Shown: piece by piece, positions 10,108-18,927 of the stretch
How the letters are laid out: each line of letters starts with the position of its first letter
How positions within the stretch are numbered: position 1 is the stretch's first letter
From: Rhodoluna sp.
GTDB lineage: Bacteria; Actinomycetota; Actinomycetes; Actinomycetales; Microbacteriaceae
Assembly: GCF_024641065.1 (NCBI RefSeq)
Contig: NZ_JAHEDV010000001.1
Coordinates: 186,001 to 250,000 of the forward strand
Reading direction: 5' to 3'
DNA: 64,000 bases
The notes under the pieces: generated by a model
Databases searched by the model: none
Seen by the model: the letters and a program-made list of their open reading frames with translations, nothing else
What the model was told of the DNA's origin: nothing
Made by a program: the position numbers and the translations under genes

Positions 10108-10710
10108 CTATGCACCAACTGACTTTGAACCTGAAAGATGAGCCAAAGCCGACCTAAGCAAGGCATTGCGATCAGTATCCGAAGATTGCTTGGTGACTGT
10201 CTCAACAGCCTCGCTAGCAACTCTTTCGCCCCATCCAAGGCCGGTAAGTGCATCAACCAGCAATTGCTTGTTGACGCTTGGAACAGTTGGTTCCTGCGCG
10301 ACAATCGCAATGTCATGGAGTTTGCCGGCCAATGTGACGCAAATGAGTTTCGCAGTTTTTGGACCGATTCCACTGACTTTGCGGAACACCTCATCGCTAT
10401 CAAGTGAAACCGCTGTTGCAATTTCTTGAACGCTCAATTCGTTAAGCGTTGCAAGCGCAGACTTTGGCCCGACACCGGTTACAGATCGCAGAGCTTCAAA
10501 CATCGAAAGTTCAGAGTCGGTTAAAAACCCGAACAGTGACATTGCGTCTTCACGAACAATAAAACTTGTGTGAAGAAAAACGCTCGCGCCAATTTTCAAT
10601 TGCAAGGATGTTTTTGCTGTTACCGAGACTGCGTAGCCAACTCCATTGACATCCATCACCAAATAACCGGCGCGAAGAACCTGGACGAATCCCGTTAGCG
10701 AAGCAATCAT
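10108..10710 (-). CDS. ruvA: Holliday junction branch migration protein RuvA
   Basis: Binds the four-way DNA junction and loads RuvB. The 200 aa show the OB fold at the N-terminus (MIASLTGFVQ...VMDVNGVGYAV), two helix-hairpin-helix motifs (VTGVGPKSALATL and VSGIGPKTAKLI at about 75-125) and the C-terminal domain that contacts RuvB (ALTGLGWGERVASEAV). It lies 17 bases after ruvC and abuts ruvB. Confidence 0.96.
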   Translation of the reverse strand: MIASLTGFVQVLRAGYLVMDVNGVGYAVSVTAKTSLQLKIGASVFLHTSFIVREDAMSLFGFLTDSELSMFEALRSVTGVGPKSALATLNELSVQEIATAVSLDSDEVFRKVSGIGPKTAKLICVTLAGKLHDIAIVAQEPTVPSVNKQLLVDALTGLGWGERVASEAVETVTKQSSDTDRNALLRSALAHLSGSKSVGA

Positions 10711-10727
10711 CTATACAGACTAACTTC

Positions 10728-11294
10728 TTACTTATTTTTGGAGGCGCTTTTGATGGCAGCGTGCCATGCTGCTTGGGCAGCGGTTGTGCCGACGGCTCCA
10801 GATTGCACCTTGGCATCGAATGATCGCCAGGCGTGGCAAATAGCTATAGCCAGCGAGTCGGCTGCATCTGCCGGTTTAGGCACCTCAGCGAGGCCCAGAA
10901 TCTTCGCAACCATGAATCCGACCTGGGCTTTGTCTGCACGACCTGAGCCCGTGACGGCAGCCTTCACTTCCGTAGGTGTGTGCAAAGCCACTGGGATTGA
11001 ATGTTTGTGGGCCAGGAATAGGACTGCTCCGCTGATCTGTGCAGTGCCCATGACCGACCGAACATTGCTCTGCGAGAAAACACGTTCGATGGCGATTACC
11101 GATGGCTTATGGCTGACTATGAGTTGCTCGATTGACGACGCAATTGAACCCACGCGCGCAGCCAAGTCGATTTCAGGAGAACTTCGAAAAGTATGAACGT
11201 CAACGAATGAGACTTTACGAGCGTTTGATAGCTCAATGATGCCCGCGCCGCACCGGGTGAGTCCGGGGTCGATTCCCAGAATCCGGTTGCTCAA
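10728..11294 (-). CDS. ruvC: Crossover junction endodeoxyribonuclease RuvC
   Basis: Resolves Holliday junctions by symmetrical nicking. In 188 aa the acidic catalytic residues can be placed at D9 (GIDPGLT), E70 (AIERVF) and D143/D146 (PADAADSLA). The start codon is TTG, three bases after the yebC stop; the only ribosome binding site (AGGAA) lies inside the end of yebC. The yebC-ruvC-ruvA-ruvB order is standard in actinobacteria. Confidence 0.95.
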   Translation of the reverse strand: MSNRILGIDPGLTRCGAGIIELSNARKVSFVDVHTFRSSPEIDLAARVGSIASSIEQLIVSHKPSVIAIERVFSQSNVRSVMGTAQISGAVLFLAHKHSIPVALHTPTEVKAAVTGSGRADKAQVGFMVAKILGLAEVPKPADAADSLAIAICHAWRSFDAKVQSGAVGTTAAQAAWHAAIKSASKNK

Positions 11295-11297
11295 CGG

Positions 11298-12056
11298 TTA
11301 TTCCTGCTCTAGCTCGGCCAGAACCTCAGGCGACAAGTCAAAGTTCGAATAGACGTTCTGCACTTCATCCGAGTCTTCAAGTGCATCGATTAGTGCAATA
11401 ACCTTGCGCGCAGTGTCAGCATCAACCTGAATAGGCATTGACGACACAAATTCGACGTCGGCGCTTTCGTAGTCAATACCTGAACTTTGCAAAGCCGAGC
11501 GAACAGCAACCATGAGGCTTGGATCAGTCGTAATCACGAACTGCTCACCGCGGTCCTCTAGGTCGTCAATTCCAACTTCTAGAACAGCTTCAAGGATTGA
11601 ATCCTCAGTGGCTGATTCGTTCTTGGCTACGAGGATGATTCCCTTGCGGCTGAACTGATAGGAAACTGAACCAGGGTCTGCCATGGTTCCGTTATTGCGT
11701 GAAACAGCAAGACGAACTTCGGCGGCAGCACGGTTTTTATTGTCGGTCAGACATTCAATAAGAATTGCTACACCGTTAGGGCCATAGCCCTCGTACATGA
11801 TGTTCTGGTACTCGACGGCGTCGGCACCAACACCTGAGCCACGCTTGATTGCACGTTCAATGTTGTCGTTCGGAAGCGAGCTCTTTCTACCCTTTTGAAC
11901 TGCATCGTAAAGAGTTGGGTTTCCGTCGAGATCTGGACCGCCCAAACGCGCAGCCACTTCAATGTTCTTAATAAGCTTGGCGAACAACTTTGCACGGCGA
12001 CCGTCAATTACAGCCTTCTTGTGTTTGGTTGTAGCCCATTTGGAGTGGCCGGACAT
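11298..12056 (-). CDS. YebC/PmpR family protein
   Basis: A 252 aa member of the YebC/PmpR family, opening with [23 protein letters not shown] as usual and containing [17 protein letters not shown]. Family members have been described as transcriptional regulators and, for some YebC types, as ribosome-associated factors that help translation of proline stretches; the sequence alone does not decide between these roles. A TAGGAG ribosome binding site fixes the start. It lies between pdxT and ruvC. Confidence 0.92.
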   Translation of the reverse strand: MSGHSKWATTKHKKAVIDGRRAKLFAKLIKNIEVAARLGGPDLDGNPTLYDAVQKGRKSSLPNDNIERAIKRGSGVGADAVEYQNIMYEGYGPNGVAILIECLTDNKNRAAAEVRLAVSRNNGTMADPGSVSYQFSRKGIILVAKNESATEDSILEAVLEVGIDDLEDRGEQFVITTDPSLMVAVRSALQSSGIDYESADVEFVSSMPIQVDADTARKVIALIDALEDSDEVQNVYSNFDLSPEVLAELEQE

Positions 12057-12101
12057 AGTGCTCCTAAAGCGGTGAAGTTTTCTTTGAGTTTATCAGCGCG
12101 G

Positions 12102-12692
12102 TTAGTTAGACCGTTTTACCATGCTGACAAAATGCTGATGGATTCTGGTTTCACCGGTAACTTCGGGGTGAAAAGAAAGACCAAGAACATGATCGTTTTG
12201 CACAGCAACAATGCGCCCATCAGGCAACGCGCTCAATACTTCAACATCGCTGCCTACCCATTCAACAATTGGTGCACGGATGAATGCCGCCTTGACTGGC
12301 TCGCCAGGGATGCCAACAAAGTCCAACTCAGCTTCAAAGGAGTCAAGCTGGTTACCAAATGCGTTTCGTCTCACTGAAACATCTAGGCCACCAAATGACT
12401 CTTGGCCTTCAATTCCGTCAAGAATTTCATCAGCTAAGAGAATCAGCCCCGCGCAGGTGCCAAATGCTGGAAAACCATTGGCAATTTTCTCTCGGATAGG
12501 TTCGAGTAAGTCATACGCTCTGGCGAGTTTGGCAATAACGGTTGATTCTCCGCCGGGAATAATCAAGCCCGCGACAGACTCCAAGTCACTAAGTGTTCGA
12601 ACTTGCCGTGACTCAACGCCGATGGCGTCGAGGGTGTAACCGTGCTCTCGAAAATCTCCTTGCAGAGCAAGAATTCCGAGTGGAAGCACCAA
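12102..12692 (-). CDS. pdxT: Pyridoxal 5'-phosphate synthase glutaminase subunit PdxT
   Basis: Class I glutamine amidotransferase that releases ammonia for PdxS in the DXP-independent vitamin B6 pathway. The 196 aa contain IIPGGESTVIAKL, the nucleophile C80 in FGTCAGLIL, and the His-Glu pair in LSFHPEVTGETRIHQ. The start is TTG immediately after the pdxS stop (TAATTG). All glutaminase residues are present, unlike the GatD-like protein elsewhere in this window. Confidence 0.96.
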   Translation of the reverse strand: MVLPLGILALQGDFREHGYTLDAIGVESRQVRTLSDLESVAGLIIPGGESTVIAKLARAYDLLEPIREKIANGFPAFGTCAGLILLADEILDGIEGQESFGGLDVSVRRNAFGNQLDSFEAELDFVGIPGEPVKAAFIRAPIVEWVGSDVEVLSALPDGRIVAVQNDHVLGLSFHPEVTGETRIHQHFVSMVKRSN

Positions 12693-13598
12693 TTACCAGC
12701 CGCGCTCGGCAAGACGGTGTGGTGCAGGAAGGTCAGTCACATTGATGCCAACCATTGCTTCGCCAAGACCACGGCTGACCTGTGCCAATACATCTGGGTC
12801 GTTGTAGAAGGTTGTGGCCTTAACGATTGCCTTGGCCCGCTCTGCAGGGTTACCTGACTTGAAGATCCCTGAGCCAACAAATACGCCATCAGCACCCATT
12901 TGCATCATGAGAGCCGCGTCTGCCGGAGTCGCTACACCACCAGCTACAAACATAACCACTGGTAGTTTGCCGGTTGAAGCAACCTCGCGAACCAACTCGT
13001 AAGGCGCCTGAAGTTCTTTGGCAGCAACATAAAGCTCGTCTTCAGTCTTTGCTGCAAGCGCGCGCAACTCACCGTTGATGGTGCGAATGTGCTTCATGGC
13101 TTCAGAAACGTCACCGGTGCCAGCCTCGCCCTTCGATCGAATCATTGCCGCACCTTCGGTGATGCGTCGAAGCGCTTCGCCAAGGTTGGTAGCACCACAA
13201 ACAAATGGAACTTTGAACTTCCACTTATCGATGTGGTTTACGTAGTCGGCAGGGCTGAGTACTTCAGACTCGTCGATGTAGTCGACGCCGAGTGACTGCA
13301 AAATTTGGGCCTCGACAAAGTGACCGATTCGGGCCTTTGCCATAACTGGAATAGAAACTGCGCTGATGATTCCGTCAATCATGTCAGGGTCACTCATACG
13401 TGAAACGCCGCCCTGCGCACGGATGTCTGCAGGAACACGCTCGAGTGCCATGACTGCAACTGCGCCAGCATCTTCAGCGATCTTGGCTTGCTCTGGAGTA
13501 ACAACATCCATGATCACGCCACCCTTCATCATCTCGGCTAGGCCGCGCTTAACTAGAGGGGTTGCAGAATTTGGACGTGAGATGTTTGATTCGGTCAT
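12693..13598 (-). CDS. pdxS: Pyridoxal 5'-phosphate synthase lyase subunit PdxS
   Basis: Builds pyridoxal phosphate from ribose 5-phosphate, glyceraldehyde 3-phosphate and ammonia supplied by PdxT. The protein is about 301 aa and carries the Schiff-base lysine in [12 protein letters not shown] (about residue 88), the second active-site region [13 protein letters not shown], and the phosphate loop [30 protein letters not shown] two codons earlier (13604) is also possible; I prefer the ATG because a TAGAAT hexamer lies exactly seven bases before it and no ribosome binding site is present. Confidence 0.96.
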   Translation of the reverse strand: MTESNISRPNSATPLVKRGLAEMMKGGVIMDVVTPEQAKIAEDAGAVAVMALERVPADIRAQGGVSRMSDPDMIDGIISAVSIPVMAKARIGHFVEAQILQSLGVDYIDESEVLSPADYVNHIDKWKFKVPFVCGATNLGEALRRITEGAAMIRSKGEAGTGDVSEAMKHIRTINGELRALAAKTEDELYVAAKELQAPYELVREVASTGKLPVVMFVAGGVATPADAALMMQMGADGVFVGSGIFKSGNPAERAKAIVKATTFYNDPDVLAQVSRGLGEAMVGINVTDLPAPHRLAERGW

Positions 13599-13611
13599 GC
13601 TCACAATTCTA
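13599..13611 (-). promoter_or_regulatory. Leaderless -10 element of pdxS
   Basis: TAGAAT at 13611-13606 (minus) is followed by seven bases and the ATG at 13598. The fit to TANNNT is good and no ribosome binding site lies between, so the pdxST message probably begins at the start codon. Confidence 0.5.
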
Positions 13612-13638
13612 AGCCGAATTGAGAAGACCTATGAAACC

Positions 13639-14184
13639 TTAGGAAACAGTCGACCAGGCTTCGGCAATATCTTTTCGAACCTCGCCAAGCAGTCTCGGAA
13701 GAGCCTTAGTTTCGGCGATGATCGGAAAGAAATTCGCATCGTTAGCCCAACGCGGAACAATGTGTTGATGCAAATGCGAGGCAATGCCTGCACCAGCAAC
13801 CTCACCCTGATTCAGGCCGATGTTGAATCCATGTGCTTTTGAAACAGTACGAACAACTTTCATTGCATGTTGGGTTATTGCGCCAATTTCAGCTACTTCT
13901 TCAGGTGTTGCCAAATCATAAGTTGAAATGTGTCGATAAGGGCAAACTAGTAGATGACCTGAGTTATACGGAAAGAGATTCAGGAGTGCATAGGCATGCA
14001 CTCCCCTAAAAACAATCAAGCTTTCTTCGTCAGGTTTGTCTGGAGCCAGGCAAAAAGGACAGTCCTCATCAGCGGGTTGTTGCCCATTTTGGATGTAAAC
14101 CAGTCGATGTGGGGTCCAGAGGTGTTGAAACGCGTTCGGAACTCCTGGAAGATCAGAAGACATTTCCATCCCGCGCTCAACCAC
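13639..14184 (-). CDS. HIT family hydrolase
   Basis: A 181 aa histidine-triad protein. Zinc-ligand type residues CPFC are at 42-45 and the catalytic triad HLHQHIVP at 137-144, with the upstream FPYNSGHLLVCPYRH typical of the Ap4A-phosphorylase-like actinobacterial HIT proteins. Such proteins hydrolyse or phosphorolyse nucleotide-phosphate bonds; the substrate cannot be read from sequence. The GTG start lies two bases after the thrS stop, so it is translated with thrS. In actinobacteria a HIT gene directly after thrS is common. In-frame ATGs at codons 6 and 8 are alternative starts. Confidence 0.88.
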   Translation of the reverse strand: MVERGMEMSSDLPGVPNAFQHLWTPHRLVYIQNGQQPADEDCPFCLAPDKPDEESLIVFRGVHAYALLNLFPYNSGHLLVCPYRHISTYDLATPEEVAEIGAITQHAMKVVRTVSKAHGFNIGLNQGEVAGAGIASHLHQHIVPRWANDANFFPIIAETKALPRLLGEVRKDIAEAWSTVS

Positions 14185-14186
14185 GA

Positions 14187-16178
14187 CTAGACCTGAGCCT
14201 TGGTTTTGATTGCCTCGAGAATGCGCTCGATAGCAACATCAACAGGTACACCGTTTTCTTGAGAACCATCGCGGAATCTAAAGGAAACCGCTCCGGAATC
14301 AGCATCCTCGCCACCGGCAATCAACATGAATGGAACGCGATCTTTAGTGTGATTGCGAATCTTTTTCTGCATGCGATCGTCAGAGTCGTCTACCATCACT
14401 CGCACACCGTGCTTGCGAAGTTCAGCAGCAACACTGTGCAAGTAATCCGAGAACGCATCGGCCACCGGGATTCCTACGACCTGGACAGGCGCCAGCCACG
14501 GAGGAAAGTGCCCTGCATAGTGCTCGGTTAGAACACCGAAGAACCGTTCGATTGATCCAAAGAGAGCACGGTGAATCATCACTGGGCGTTGTTTTGAACC
14601 GTCCGCCGCAGTGAACTCCAGGTCGAAGCGCTCAGGAAGATTAAAGTCGAGCTGAATTGTAGACATTTGCCAGGTGCGACCAATTGCGTCTCTCGCCTGA
14701 ACCGAAATTTTAGGGCCGTAGAACGCGGCACCACCCGGATCTGGAACAAGTTCTAGGCCAGTGGCAGTTGCAACTTTCTGAAGAGTTGCTGTTGCCTTTT
14801 CCCAGATATCATCGGCGCCAACGAACTTTGGGTTGCCCTCTTCGCGCGTTGAAAGCTCAAGGTAGAAATCGTCGAGGCCGTAGTCACGCAAGAGACCAAG
14901 AACGAAGCCAATGACATCAGTTAACTCTTGCTCCATGTTGTCTGGCGTGACGAACAGGTGGGCGTCGTCCTGGGTCATACCGCGCACACGGGTTAGTCCG
15001 TGCAATACGCCTGACTTCTCATAGCGATAAACCGATCCGAATTCGAACATTCGAAGTGGTAAATCACGGTACGAGCGAGCCTGAGATTTGAAGATAAGAA
15101 TGTGGAACGGGCAGTTCATCGGCTTAAGGTAGTAGTCCTGACCCTGCTTGCGAACAACACCGTTTTCGTCTATCTCTTCGTCCATTTTCATCGGTGGGAA
15201 CATGCCATCGGCATACCAACCAAGGTGACCAGAGATTTCAAACAGATTCGACTTGGTGATGTGCGGCGAATAAACGAAGTCGTACCCCGATTCCTCATGA
15301 CGCTTGCGGCTGTAATCCTCCATCACACGACGGATGATTCCACCCTTCGGGTGAAAAACAGCAAGACCCGAGCCAATTTCTTCAGGGAAGCTGAACAGGT
15401 CGAGTTCAGTGCCAAGGCGACGGTGATCACGGCGGGCAGCCTCTTCGAGGCGCTCCTGATGAGCACGAAGTTCATCCTTCGTAGGCCACGCAGTGCCGTA
15501 GATGCGCTGAAGTTGCTTGTTGTTTTCGTTACCTCGCCAATAGGCAGCAGCAACGCGGGTAAGGGCGAAACCGTTACCGATCATTCGAGTATTTGGCAGG
15601 TGCGGACCGCGACAAAGGTCACGCCAGACGGTTTCACCTGACTGCGGGTCTACGTTGTCATAAATTGTGAGTTCCCCAGCACCGACTTCGGCACTACCCT
15701 CGCCCAGATCGGAGCCTTTTAGGCCGATCAGTTCAAGTTTGTATAGCTCGCCAGAGAGTTCAATTCGCGCATCGCCATCATTTGTGACTCTCCGAACGAA
15801 TCGCTGACCAGAGCGGATGATTCGTTCCATTTGCTTTTCGAGGGCCTTGAGGTCTTCTGGAGTGAATGAATCAACAACGTCGAAGTCGTAATAAAAGCCA
15901 TCGCGAATCGGAGGCCCGATGCCCAACTTGGCCTCAGGGTTTATGGTCTGAACAGCTTGAGCAAGAACGTGAGCGGCAGAGTGCCGAAGAATGTTGAGAC
16001 CGTCTTCAGAGCTAATTTCAACGCCCTCTACGACATCACCGTCAGCGAGCTTGTGGGCCAAATCGCGAAGCTCACCATTCACACGCATGGCAACAACTGA
16101 CTTGGATGTAAACAACCCAAAGCCATCTGAAGCCGAAGCACCTTCTTGAAGAATGCCATCCACGGTCAGGTTAATCAT
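14187..16178 (-). CDS. thrS: Threonine--tRNA ligase
   Basis: Charges tRNA-Thr in the cytoplasm. The 663 aa show an N-terminal TGS domain (about 1-60), the editing domain beginning at [13 protein letters not shown] (about 64-75), the class II core with [25 protein letters not shown] and [14 protein letters not shown], and the C-terminal anticodon-binding domain (about 560-660). The ATG has a GAGGTAG ribosome binding site. It is the first gene of a long minus-strand block that continues with HIT, pdxS and pdxT. Confidence 0.97.
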   Translation of the reverse strand: MINLTVDGILQEGASASDGFGLFTSKSVVAMRVNGELRDLAHKLADGDVVEGVEISSEDGLNILRHSAAHVLAQAVQTINPEAKLGIGPPIRDGFYYDFDVVDSFTPEDLKALEKQMERIIRSGQRFVRRVTNDGDARIELSGELYKLELIGLKGSDLGEGSAEVGAGELTIYDNVDPQSGETVWRDLCRGPHLPNTRMIGNGFALTRVAAAYWRGNENNKQLQRIYGTAWPTKDELRAHQERLEEAARRDHRRLGTELDLFSFPEEIGSGLAVFHPKGGIIRRVMEDYSRKRHEESGYDFVYSPHITKSNLFEISGHLGWYADGMFPPMKMDEEIDENGVVRKQGQDYYLKPMNCPFHILIFKSQARSYRDLPLRMFEFGSVYRYEKSGVLHGLTRVRGMTQDDAHLFVTPDNMEQELTDVIGFVLGLLRDYGLDDFYLELSTREEGNPKFVGADDIWEKATATLQKVATATGLELVPDPGGAAFYGPKISVQARDAIGRTWQMSTIQLDFNLPERFDLEFTAADGSKQRPVMIHRALFGSIERFFGVLTEHYAGHFPPWLAPVQVVGIPVADAFSDYLHSVAAELRKHGVRVMVDDSDDRMQKKIRNHTKDRVPFMLIAGGEDADSGAVSFRFRDGSQENGVPVDVAIERILEAIKTKAQV

Positions 16179-16275
16179 TACTACCTCGCTGAAACTAAGA
16201 ATTCAACAAGTCTAACCATCCAAGTTAGGCATGCCTTGCTGGTGTCGCGCCAAGAAGTGCGCTTTGATTTTGACT

Positions 16276-17028
16276 ATGAGCAAGCAAAACATAGCCAAAC
16301 TTGACGAAGAGATCATGGCCAGCCAGGAGTTCCAGCGTCAGAACATGGCTGCGAAATTGAACTGGTTGAGAGCCGGTGTGCTTGGCGCCAACGATGGAAT
16401 CGTGTCAACTGCTGGACTTGTAATGGGAGTGGCGGGTGCGACCACCGACTCGGGTGCAATTCTGATCGCCGGTGTTGCAGGCTTGGTAGCTGGCTCAATT
16501 TCGATGGCAGGTGGTGAATACACCTCAGTTAGCGCCCAAAAGGATTCTGAAAAGGCTGCCCTCGACAAAGAACGTCAGGAACTTGCTGATAATCCTGAAC
16601 TCGAATTGCGTGAACTGGCTTGGTTTTACGAGCAAAAAGGTCTGAGTCTAGAGTTGGCGACCAAAGTTGCGGCAGAACTGACCGAAAAAGATGCCCTCAA
16701 GGCTCATGCAGAGGCAGAACTTGGTATCGACTCTGAGCAGCACGTTAGCCCTAGCCAAGCAGCACTATCTTCTTTCGTGGCTTTTGCAGGCGGATCACTT
16801 CTTCCTTTGCTTGCCGTAACCGGCCCTTGGGTTGCCTACCGGATTCCCGTAACTGTCGCTGCGGTAATTGCTTCTCTTGCTGTGACCGGATACGTTGGCG
16901 CAAAAATCGGTGGTGCCAAGTCGGGAAAAGCCATCATTCGCAATGTGATCGTTTCAGTAGCCACAATGGGAATCACCTACGCGATTGGTACTTTTGTCGG
17001 TTCTATCGTGCCTGGAGCCGCAGTCTAG
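16276..17028 (+). CDS. VIT1/CCC1 family (iron/manganese) membrane transporter
   Basis: A 250 aa membrane protein of the VIT1/CCC1 family, members of which move ferrous iron or manganese out of the cytosol. The N-terminal part has NWLRAGVLGANDGIVSTAGLVMGVAGA and GSISMAGGEYTSVSAQKDSE, diagnostic for the family; a soluble helical, Glu-rich stretch (about 90-155) is followed by three more helices. I chose the ATG at 16276 because family homology begins there; an in-frame ATG 45 bases upstream adds a Cys-rich, unlike sequence. A TTTGAT lies seven bases before 16276 (weak leaderless signal). Metal specificity is unknown. Confidence 0.88.
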   Translation: MSKQNIAKLDEEIMASQEFQRQNMAAKLNWLRAGVLGANDGIVSTAGLVMGVAGATTDSGAILIAGVAGLVAGSISMAGGEYTSVSAQKDSEKAALDKERQELADNPELELRELAWFYEQKGLSLELATKVAAELTEKDALKAHAEAELGIDSEQHVSPSQAALSSFVAFAGGSLLPLLAVTGPWVAYRIPVTVAAVIASLAVTGYVGAKIGGAKSGKAIIRNVIVSVATMGITYAIGTFVGSIVPGAAV

Positions 17029-17044
17029 CCACTGGCCGAGAAGT

Positions 17045-17056
17045 TATGCTTATCAA
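17045..17056 (+). promoter_or_regulatory. Leaderless -10 element of mqo
   Basis: TATGCT at 17045-17050 followed by six bases and the GTG at 17057. It supports this GTG over in-frame codons further upstream, which lie inside the preceding gene. Confidence 0.5.
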
Positions 17057-18529
17057 GTGAGTAAGCTAAAAAACCCTGACGTAATCCTCATCGGTGCGGG
17101 CGTCATGAGTGCAACTTTGGGCACCTTCTTGAAGTTGCTGAACCCGAGCATTTCAATCGAAGTTTATGAGCGTCTCGATGCGGTTGCTCAAGAAAGTTCA
17201 AATCCCTGGAATAACGCCGGAACCGGGCACGCCGCACTTTGCGAGCTTAATTACATGCCTGATTCCAAGGATGGCACGCTGCCAGATCCGACCAAGGCAA
17301 TTGCGATCAACGAGCAGTTTCAGCTGTCACGTCAGTTCTGGAGCTACCTGGTTGAAAAGGGCATTCTCGCTGCACCAAAGAGCTTCATTCACTCAACACC
17401 GCACATGACTTTTGTTCGCGGTGCCAAGGATGTTGATTATCTAGCTCGCAGATTTGAGTCGCTAAAGACCCAACCGCTCTTCGAGGGAATGCAGTTCTCA
17501 ACTGACCCTGCGCAGATTGCCAAGTGGGCACCTCTTCTTATTGAAGGAAGAACTAACTCTGAGCCCATTGCGGCTACCTTCATCGACTCTGGAACCGATG
17601 TTGACTTTGGAGCTATTACTACCCAATTATTTTCTTGGCTTGGAGCCACAGGTGTTTCAGTTAAGACGAGCACCGAGGTCACATCAGTAAAACGCGTTGG
17701 TGAAAACTGGAGGGTTACTAGCAAGGATTCACAGGGCGTTCAGCAAAGCAGTGAAGCCAAAACTGTGTTCGTTGGTGCTGGTGGCTGGGCCCTCAAGTTG
17801 CTTCAATCTAGCGGGATTCCTGAGGCCAAGGGATTTGGCACCTTCCCGGTTGGCGGTCAATGGTTGCGGACTGATAACCCAGACCTGATAACTAAGCACA
17901 GAGCAAAGGTCTACAGCCAAGCCAGTGTCGGCGCTCCCCCAATGTCGGTTCCGCACTTGGATACCCGAGTGGTGAACGGCAAAACCAGCCTTCTCTTCGG
18001 TCCATACGCGACAGCGAATCCAAAATTCTTAAAGAATGGCTCGATTCTTGATTTGCCTTCGTCCCTGCGACCTTCAAATCTGATTCCTTACATATCGGTT
18101 GGTTTAAGCAACTTTGGCCTGATCAAGTACTTGGTTGGCGAATTAGCTAAAAATAAGGCCAAAAAATTTGAGTCACTCAAAGAGTTCATGCCAACCGCTA
18201 AAAGTCAGGATTGGCAACTACTAAACGCCGGCCAACGTGCTCAGGTAATCAAAAAAGACGCAAAAAAGGGCGGCGTGCTCCAATTTGGCACCGAAGTGAT
18301 TGCTTCTGCCGATGGATCGATTTCAGGCTTGCTAGGAGCTTCGCCAGGCGCCTCGACGGCTGTACACGTGATGCTGCAGGTTCTAGAGCGAAGTTTCCCG
18401 GCGGAATTCAAGCAGGGGCAGTCAAAGCTGCAAGAAATCATTCCTAGCCTTGGTTCCTCTTTGAATGGCGACCGCGAAGCTGCGCGTAGGAGCCTCGCCC
18501 GAACTGCAGAAATTCTCAAACTGAAATAG
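17057..18529 (+). CDS. mqo: Malate:quinone oxidoreductase
   Basis: Membrane-associated FAD enzyme that oxidises malate to oxaloacetate and passes electrons to quinone, bypassing or complementing malate dehydrogenase in the TCA cycle. The 490 aa start with the FAD-binding motif VILIGAGVMSATLG, then NAGTGHAALCELNYMP, and later GAGGWALKLLQSSGIPE and FPVGGQWLRT, all typical of Mqo. The GTG at 17057 is preferred; a longer reading from 16985 would overlap the VIT gene by 44 bases. It ends at a strong terminator before the tRNA cluster. Confidence 0.95.
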   Translation: MSKLKNPDVILIGAGVMSATLGTFLKLLNPSISIEVYERLDAVAQESSNPWNNAGTGHAALCELNYMPDSKDGTLPDPTKAIAINEQFQLSRQFWSYLVEKGILAAPKSFIHSTPHMTFVRGAKDVDYLARRFESLKTQPLFEGMQFSTDPAQIAKWAPLLIEGRTNSEPIAATFIDSGTDVDFGAITTQLFSWLGATGVSVKTSTEVTSVKRVGENWRVTSKDSQGVQQSSEAKTVFVGAGGWALKLLQSSGIPEAKGFGTFPVGGQWLRTDNPDLITKHRAKVYSQASVGAPPMSVPHLDTRVVNGKTSLLFGPYATANPKFLKNGSILDLPSSLRPSNLIPYISVGLSNFGLIKYLVGELAKNKAKKFESLKEFMPTAKSQDWQLLNAGQRAQVIKKDAKKGGVLQFGTEVIASADGSISGLLGASPGASTAVHVMLQVLERSFPAEFKQGQSKLQEIIPSLGSSLNGDREAARRSLARTAEILKLK

Positions 18530-18542
18530 CTTTAAACAACTA

Positions 18543-18576
18543 ATCCCCTAGCCAAAAACGGCTGGGGGATTTTTTT
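18543..18576 (+). terminator. Intrinsic terminator after mqo
   Basis: Eleven-bp stem ATCCCCTAGCC / GGCTGGGGGAT with one G-T pair and an AAAAAC loop, followed by a run of seven T (18570-18576). It also separates mqo from the convergent tRNA operon. Confidence 0.9.
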
Positions 18577-18579
18577 ATT

Positions 18580-18654
18580 TGGTGGTCGATACTGGGATCG
18601 AACCAGTGACCCCTTCCATGTCAAGGAAGTGCGCTACCGCTGCGCCAATCGACC
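18580..18654 (-). tRNA. tRNA-Val (GAC)
   Basis: Complete cloverleaf on the minus strand: acceptor GGTCGAT/ATCGACC, D stem GCGC/GCGC, anticodon stem CTTCC/GGAAG with loop TTGACAT (anticodon GAC), T arm ACTGG-TTCGATC-CCAGT, discriminator A. The 3' CCA is encoded (18582-18580). It is the last tRNA of the Gly-Cys-Val cluster. Confidence 0.95.
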
Positions 18655-18674
18655 ATTTTTGTTGCTGGATTTCT

Positions 18675-18752
18675 TGGAGGTGGAGACGGGATTTGAACCC
18701 GTGGGTTTACAGCTTTGCAGGCTGTTGCTTTGGGCCGCTCAGCCACTCCACC
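18675..18752 (-). tRNA. tRNA-Cys (GCA)
   Basis: Complete cloverleaf on the minus strand: acceptor GGTGGAG/CTCCACC, anticodon stem ACAGC/GCTGT with loop CTGCAAA (anticodon GCA), T arm ACGGG-TTCAAAT-CCCGT, discriminator T, encoded CCA (18677-18675). Middle gene of the cluster. Confidence 0.95.
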
Positions 18753-18780
18753 ATGCTTTGCGAGGCTTACGCCCACTGCG

Positions 18781-18853
18781 AGCGGATGACGAGATTCGAA
18801 CTCGCGACCCCAACCTTGGCAAGGTTGTGCTCTACCAACTGAGCCACATCCGC
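18781..18853 (-). tRNA. tRNA-Gly (GCC)
   Basis: Complete cloverleaf on the minus strand: acceptor GCGGATG/CATCCGC, D stem GCTC/GAGC, anticodon stem CAACC/GGTTG with loop TTGCCAA (anticodon GCC), T arm GCGAG-TTCGAAT-CTCGT. Discriminator T is followed by CGC, so CCA is not encoded, unlike the Cys and Val genes next to it. Confidence 0.95.
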
Positions 18854-18877
18854 ATGCCTTCTTTCGAAGACTTAGAT

Positions 18878-18907
18878 ACTATAACCCATGTTTTGGGCCT
18901 CGCGCAA
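18878..18907 (-). promoter_or_regulatory. Promoter of the tRNA-Gly-Cys-Val operon
   Basis: On the minus strand TTGCGC (18907-18902), an 18-base spacer and TATAGT (18883-18878) lie 25 bases upstream of tRNA-Gly. Both hexamers resemble housekeeping sigma consensus, and the position suits a stable-RNA operon. Confidence 0.6.
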
Positions 18908-18927
18908 ATCCAAGCAAGATGTGTGAA

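Noticed and set aside
15102-15641. 179-codon ORF antisense to thrS
   Set aside because: It lies wholly inside the conserved thrS coding region on the other strand, has no ribosome binding site and no recognisable motif.
16985-17056. 24-residue N-terminal extension of malate:quinone oxidoreductase
   Set aside because: It overlaps the preceding gene and shows no family similarity; the GTG at 17057 with a -10 six bases upstream is better.
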